Shown here piece after piece: positions 5,747 through 7,693 of a DNA stretch of 7,693 nt. A program made the translations under genes and the position numbers. Location: contig JAQBPF010000046.1 of assembly GCA_028287665.1 (NCBI GenBank), positions 1-7,693 on the forward strand. The letters are read 5' to 3'. The stretch comes from Deinococcus sp. Its GTDB lineage: Bacteria; Deinococcota; Deinococci; Deinococcales; Deinococcaceae. The notes below the pieces were generated by a model. It searched no databases. It worked only from the letters and a program-made list of their open reading frames with translations, and was not told the origin of the DNA. The first letter of the stretch is position 1. Every line of letters begins with the position of its first letter.

Positions 5747-6946
5747 TTACAGCAGCACCACATCCACATCATCGCCCACGGCCACACCGCCACCTTCCGG
5801 CACGACCACCAGCGCCCCGGCTTCACTCAGTGAGCGCAACACGCCGCTGCCCTGTTTGCCGTAATCGTGTACCTCGCCGCCCACGATATTGGCCCGCCAG
5901 AAGGCCATTTTGTCGGGGATACCGCGAAAGGGCGTGGCCGCCCGCAGCTTCAGCGTTTGCACAGGCTGTCCAGTGAGGGCGGGGCGCACGATGACGTGAA
6001 ACACCACCAGACTGCTGACTGGATTTCCCGGCAGGCCGAACACCGGAAGGCCGTTCCAGCCGCCCAGCAGCGCGGGGCCACCGGGCCGCATCCTCACCTT
6101 CCAGAACGACACGCGGCCCTGACCGATCAGCAGGTCGCGCATAAAGTCGTATTTGCCCATGCTGACGCCGCCACTGGTGAGCAGCAGGTCTGCGCCGCCG
6201 ATGCTGTCTATGGCCGCCTGGAGCGCCGCCGGGCTGTCGGGCGCGTGGCCCAGGGGCAGCACCTCGCAGCCAGAGTCGTGCAGCATGGCGCTGAGGCCAA
6301 TGCGGTTGCTGTCGTACACCTGACCGGGCAACAGAGGCTGGCCGGGTTCGATCACCTCATCTCCAGTAGACAGCAGCGCCACACGCAGCTTGCGGCGCAC
6401 CGGAATGCGGGCGTGGCCCAGCGCAGCGGCCAACGCCACACGCGGCGCGGTCAGGAGCAGTCCGGCGGGCATGACCTCTTCCCCAGCGCGGAAATCTCCG
6501 CCTTCTGGCCGCACGTCGGCGGGGCTGGCAGGGCGCTGCACCAGTACAGAGTCGGGGCCGTCGTCGACCAGTTGCTCCACGGGCGCAATCGCGTCGGCCC
6601 CGGCGGGCATGGGCGCACCCGTGTAAATCCGGATGCACTGGCCGGGGCCAACCTCTGCGGCAAAAGGCACTCCGGCGCGGCTTTCTCCGGTGACTTGCAG
6701 ACGTGTGGGCGCAGACAGCGAGGCGCTGAGGGTATCGGCGGCGCGGCAGGCGATCCCGTCCAGCGCACTTTCGGTGGCGCTGGGATGGCTGACCAAGGCG
6801 GCCAGCGGCCCCGCCAGCGTGCGCCCGTGCGCCTGCCCCACGCCCACCCACTCGGTTTCGGGCGGCGGAAGCAGGGCGGCCAGCATCCGGCGGGCTTCGT
6901 CCACACTGACGAACATGGGAAACTCGGGCGGGCGGGCGGCAGTCAT
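5747..6946 (-). CDS. moeA: Molybdopterin molybdenumtransferase MoeA
   Basis: MoeA inserts molybdate into adenylylated molybdopterin to form the molybdenum cofactor. The 399-residue length is normal for the family (about 390-410). Visible landmarks: VSVDEARRML (13-22), the SALDGIACR loop (60-68), RIYTGAPMPAGADAI (106-120), the MoaB/Mog-like domain with STGDEV (193-198), YDSNR (211-215), LLLTSGGVSMGKYDF (254-268), MRPGGP (286-291) and GLPGNPVSS (304-312), then the C-terminal beta domain (about 328-399). In the loop usually written DNSAMDGYA, this protein has TESALDGIA, so the position of E. coli Asp59 is Thr58. The ATG at 6946 is supported by a -10 box 6 bases upstream. No other molybdenum genes are adjacent in this window. 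It is convergent with the DoxX-like gene and divergent from slyD. Confidence 0.96.
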   Translation of the reverse strand: MTAARPPEFPMFVSVDEARRMLAALLPPPETEWVGVGQAHGRTLAGPLAALVSHPSATESALDGIACRAADTLSASLSAPTRLQVTGESRAGVPFAAEVGPGQCIRIYTGAPMPAGADAIAPVEQLVDDGPDSVLVQRPASPADVRPEGGDFRAGEEVMPAGLLLTAPRVALAAALGHARIPVRRKLRVALLSTGDEVIEPGQPLLPGQVYDSNRIGLSAMLHDSGCEVLPLGHAPDSPAALQAAIDSIGGADLLLTSGGVSMGKYDFMRDLLIGQGRVSFWKVRMRPGGPALLGGWNGLPVFGLPGNPVSSLVVFHVIVRPALTGQPVQTLKLRAATPFRGIPDKMAFWRANIVGGEVHDYGKQGSGVLRSLSEAGALVVVPEGGGVAVGDDVDVVLL

Positions 6947-6952
6947 GCGGGC

Positions 6953-6958
6953 AGGATA
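6953..6958 (-). promoter_or_regulatory. Putative -10 box (TATCCT) for leaderless moeA
   Basis: On the minus strand TATCCT (6958-6953) ends 6 bases before the ATG at 6946. The intervening GCCCGC contains no Shine-Dalgarno sequence. No good -35 match is seen at the usual distance. The same arrangement appears at four other starts in the window. Confidence 0.5.
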
Positions 6959-7055
6959 CGGCAGAGCGGATTTATGCTGGCTGAATTCTTGAAGGCGTTG
7001 GGCTGCAATTTCTCACAGTTCGGCCATACGCTGCCCCGGCAGGCAGCCCAGAGGG

Positions 7056-7103
7056 TACACTTTTGGGCAATGCCCGCAGCAAGGTCGCGGGGAACACGGA
7101 GAG
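7056..7103 (+). promoter_or_regulatory. Possible -10 box and ribosome binding site of slyD
   Basis: GGAG (7098-7101, within GGAGAG) lies 5 bases before the ATG at 7107 and is a reasonable Shine-Dalgarno sequence. It is the only clear one at the start of a complete gene upstream in this window. A candidate -10 box TACACT lies at 7056-7061, giving a leader of about 40 bases, but no -35 box is evident, so the promoter part is weak. Confidence 0.45.
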
Positions 7104-7106
7104 CGC

Positions 7107-7693
7107 ATGAAGATTACTCAGGACAAAGTGGTGGAAGTGGAGTACAAGCTCAGGGTGAACGGCGAAACCATAGACGCCAGCGAACCCGGCGAGCCGCTGA
7201 CCTACCTGCACGGACACGGCGGCATCATTTCCGGCCTGGAACGTGCGCTGGAAGGTAAAGATGTGGGCGACAGCCTTCAGGTGACGGTGCAGCCTGAGGA
7301 CGGCTACGGCCTGCGCGACGAGGACAACATAGACGTGCTGGGGCGCGAGGACTTCGACGACGACATTGAAGTCGGAGCGACCTACTACGCGGAGGACGAA
7401 GACGGCCAGGTGGTGCCGTTTACGGTGCTGGAACTGGACGGCGAAACCGTGCGCGTGGATTTCAATGTGCCTCTGGCCGGGGAAGTGCTGGACTTTGACG
7501 TGACGGTGCTGAACGTGCGCGACGCCACCGCAGAAGAACTGGAACACGGCCACGCCCACAGTTCTGATACACACAGCGCCGGAATGCACGACCACGGCGA
7601 TGAAGTAGACATCTTGACCATCGACGCCGCAGAGCTGGACGGGCCGGAAACGACGGCCACAGGAGAGACCATGACCATGAAGATTGCCCAAGA
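7107..7693 (+). CDS. slyD: SlyD-type FKBP peptidyl-prolyl cis-trans isomerase (3' end outside window)
   Basis: SlyD-type proteins are cytosolic prolyl isomerases and chaperones whose histidine-rich tails can bind nickel. The order matches E. coli SlyD: an N-terminal FKBP strand MKITQDKVVEVEYKL, then PLTYLHGHGGIISGLERAL (31-49) and EGKDVGDSLQVTVQPEDGYG (50-69). An insert-in-flap chaperone domain follows at about 70-120 (YYAEDEDGQVVPFTVLELDG), then VPLAGEVLDFDVTVLNVRDA (124-143), and a tail EELEHGHAH with further HSAGMHDHGDE. The frame stays open to the window end, 195 complete codons. After the His-rich tail come about 28 residues with coding-like third positions, then MTMKIAQ, which resembles a second SlyD N-terminus. 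It may therefore be a tandem FKBP fusion, or two genes separated by an error. The product class is certain; the C-terminus is not. Confidence 0.92.
   Translation, partial: MKITQDKVVEVEYKLRVNGETIDASEPGEPLTYLHGHGGIISGLERALEGKDVGDSLQVTVQPEDGYGLRDEDNIDVLGREDFDDDIEVGATYYAEDEDGQVVPFTVLELDGETVRVDFNVPLAGEVLDFDVTVLNVRDATAEELEHGHAHSSDTHSAGMHDHGDEVDILTIDAAELDGPETTATGETMTMKIAQ
7661..7679 (+). promoter_or_regulatory. Internal Shine-Dalgarno-like site and ATG pair inside the slyD frame
   Basis: AGGAG (7661-7665) is 5 bases from an ATG at 7671, which is in the same frame as slyD and is followed by a second ATG at 7677 encoding MKIAQ. This is what the start of a downstream SlyD paralogue would look like, but no stop codon separates it from slyD. 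It could be a true internal start or chance within a fused gene. Confidence 0.35.

Noticed and set aside
5867..7258. Plus-strand open frame of 463 codons opposite moeA and running into slyD
   Set aside because: It lies antisense to a certain moeA gene and its composition (H, Q, R, G rich) is that of a shadow frame.
7070..7258. Alternative start ATG at 7070, 8 bases after TACACT, giving a 63-codon frame
   Set aside because: It overlaps slyD in another frame, is arginine-rich, and matches no family; the spacing to the -10-like box is probably chance.
1..7693. CRISPR array, tRNA, rRNA or phage/defence module
   Set aside because: No regularly spaced direct repeats, no tRNA-like cloverleaf or rRNA sequence noticed, and all clear genes are housekeeping or envelope functions.

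Overview
The window looks like a piece of a Deinococcus chromosome. It is GC-rich (about 60-65% in most genes) with strong G/C preference at third codon positions. Most gene starts lack a Shine-Dalgarno sequence and instead have a TANNNT box ending 6-7 bases before the start codon, as in the leaderless genes known to be abundant in Deinococcus. The proteins (TreY, a Dcd beginning [13 protein letters not shown], a SlyD-type isomerase) also fit that genus. The assignment is inference from sequence character; no database was searched.

Layout, left to right. Bases 1-1445 (+): the C-terminal 480 residues of maltooligosyl trehalose synthase (treY). 1567-2250 (+): a seven-helix Bax inhibitor-1/YccA family membrane protein, closed by a clear intrinsic terminator (2269-2300). 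2251-2626: the only long gene-free stretch. It holds that terminator, a cluster of interlocking inverted repeats built on the core CGGAGTCCG (2305-2483), and a 127-bp MITE-like element (2504-2630) with 14-bp perfect terminal inverted repeats, inserted exactly at the stop codon of the next gene. 2627-3793 (-): an exported protein with six cysteines in its mature part and a C-terminal half resembling DUF3298/RsiV domains. 3825-4613 (-): a calcineurin-like metallophosphoesterase. 4666-5226 (+): dCTP deaminase (dcd), divergent from the phosphoesterase across 52 bp, followed after 4 bp by a small DoxX-like membrane protein (5231-5617). 5747-6946 (-): molybdopterin molybdenumtransferase (moeA), convergent with the doxX-like gene. 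7107-7693 (+): a SlyD-type FKBP isomerase, still open at the right edge, where the sequence seems to begin a second SlyD-like start.

The genes do not form one pathway. They are mainly housekeeping or stress-related: trehalose synthesis, dNTP pool supply (dCTP to dUTP), molybdenum cofactor maturation, protein folding and envelope functions. Two likely transcription units of two genes are visible: dcd with the DoxX-like gene, and the phosphoesterase with the exported protein, the latter also having its own promoter.

No clearly new multi-gene system is present. The points most worth a second look are the MITE at a stop codon, the CGGAGTCCG repeat block beside it, an AT-rich codon patch confined to the middle of dcd, and the possible tandem or fused SlyD at the right edge.
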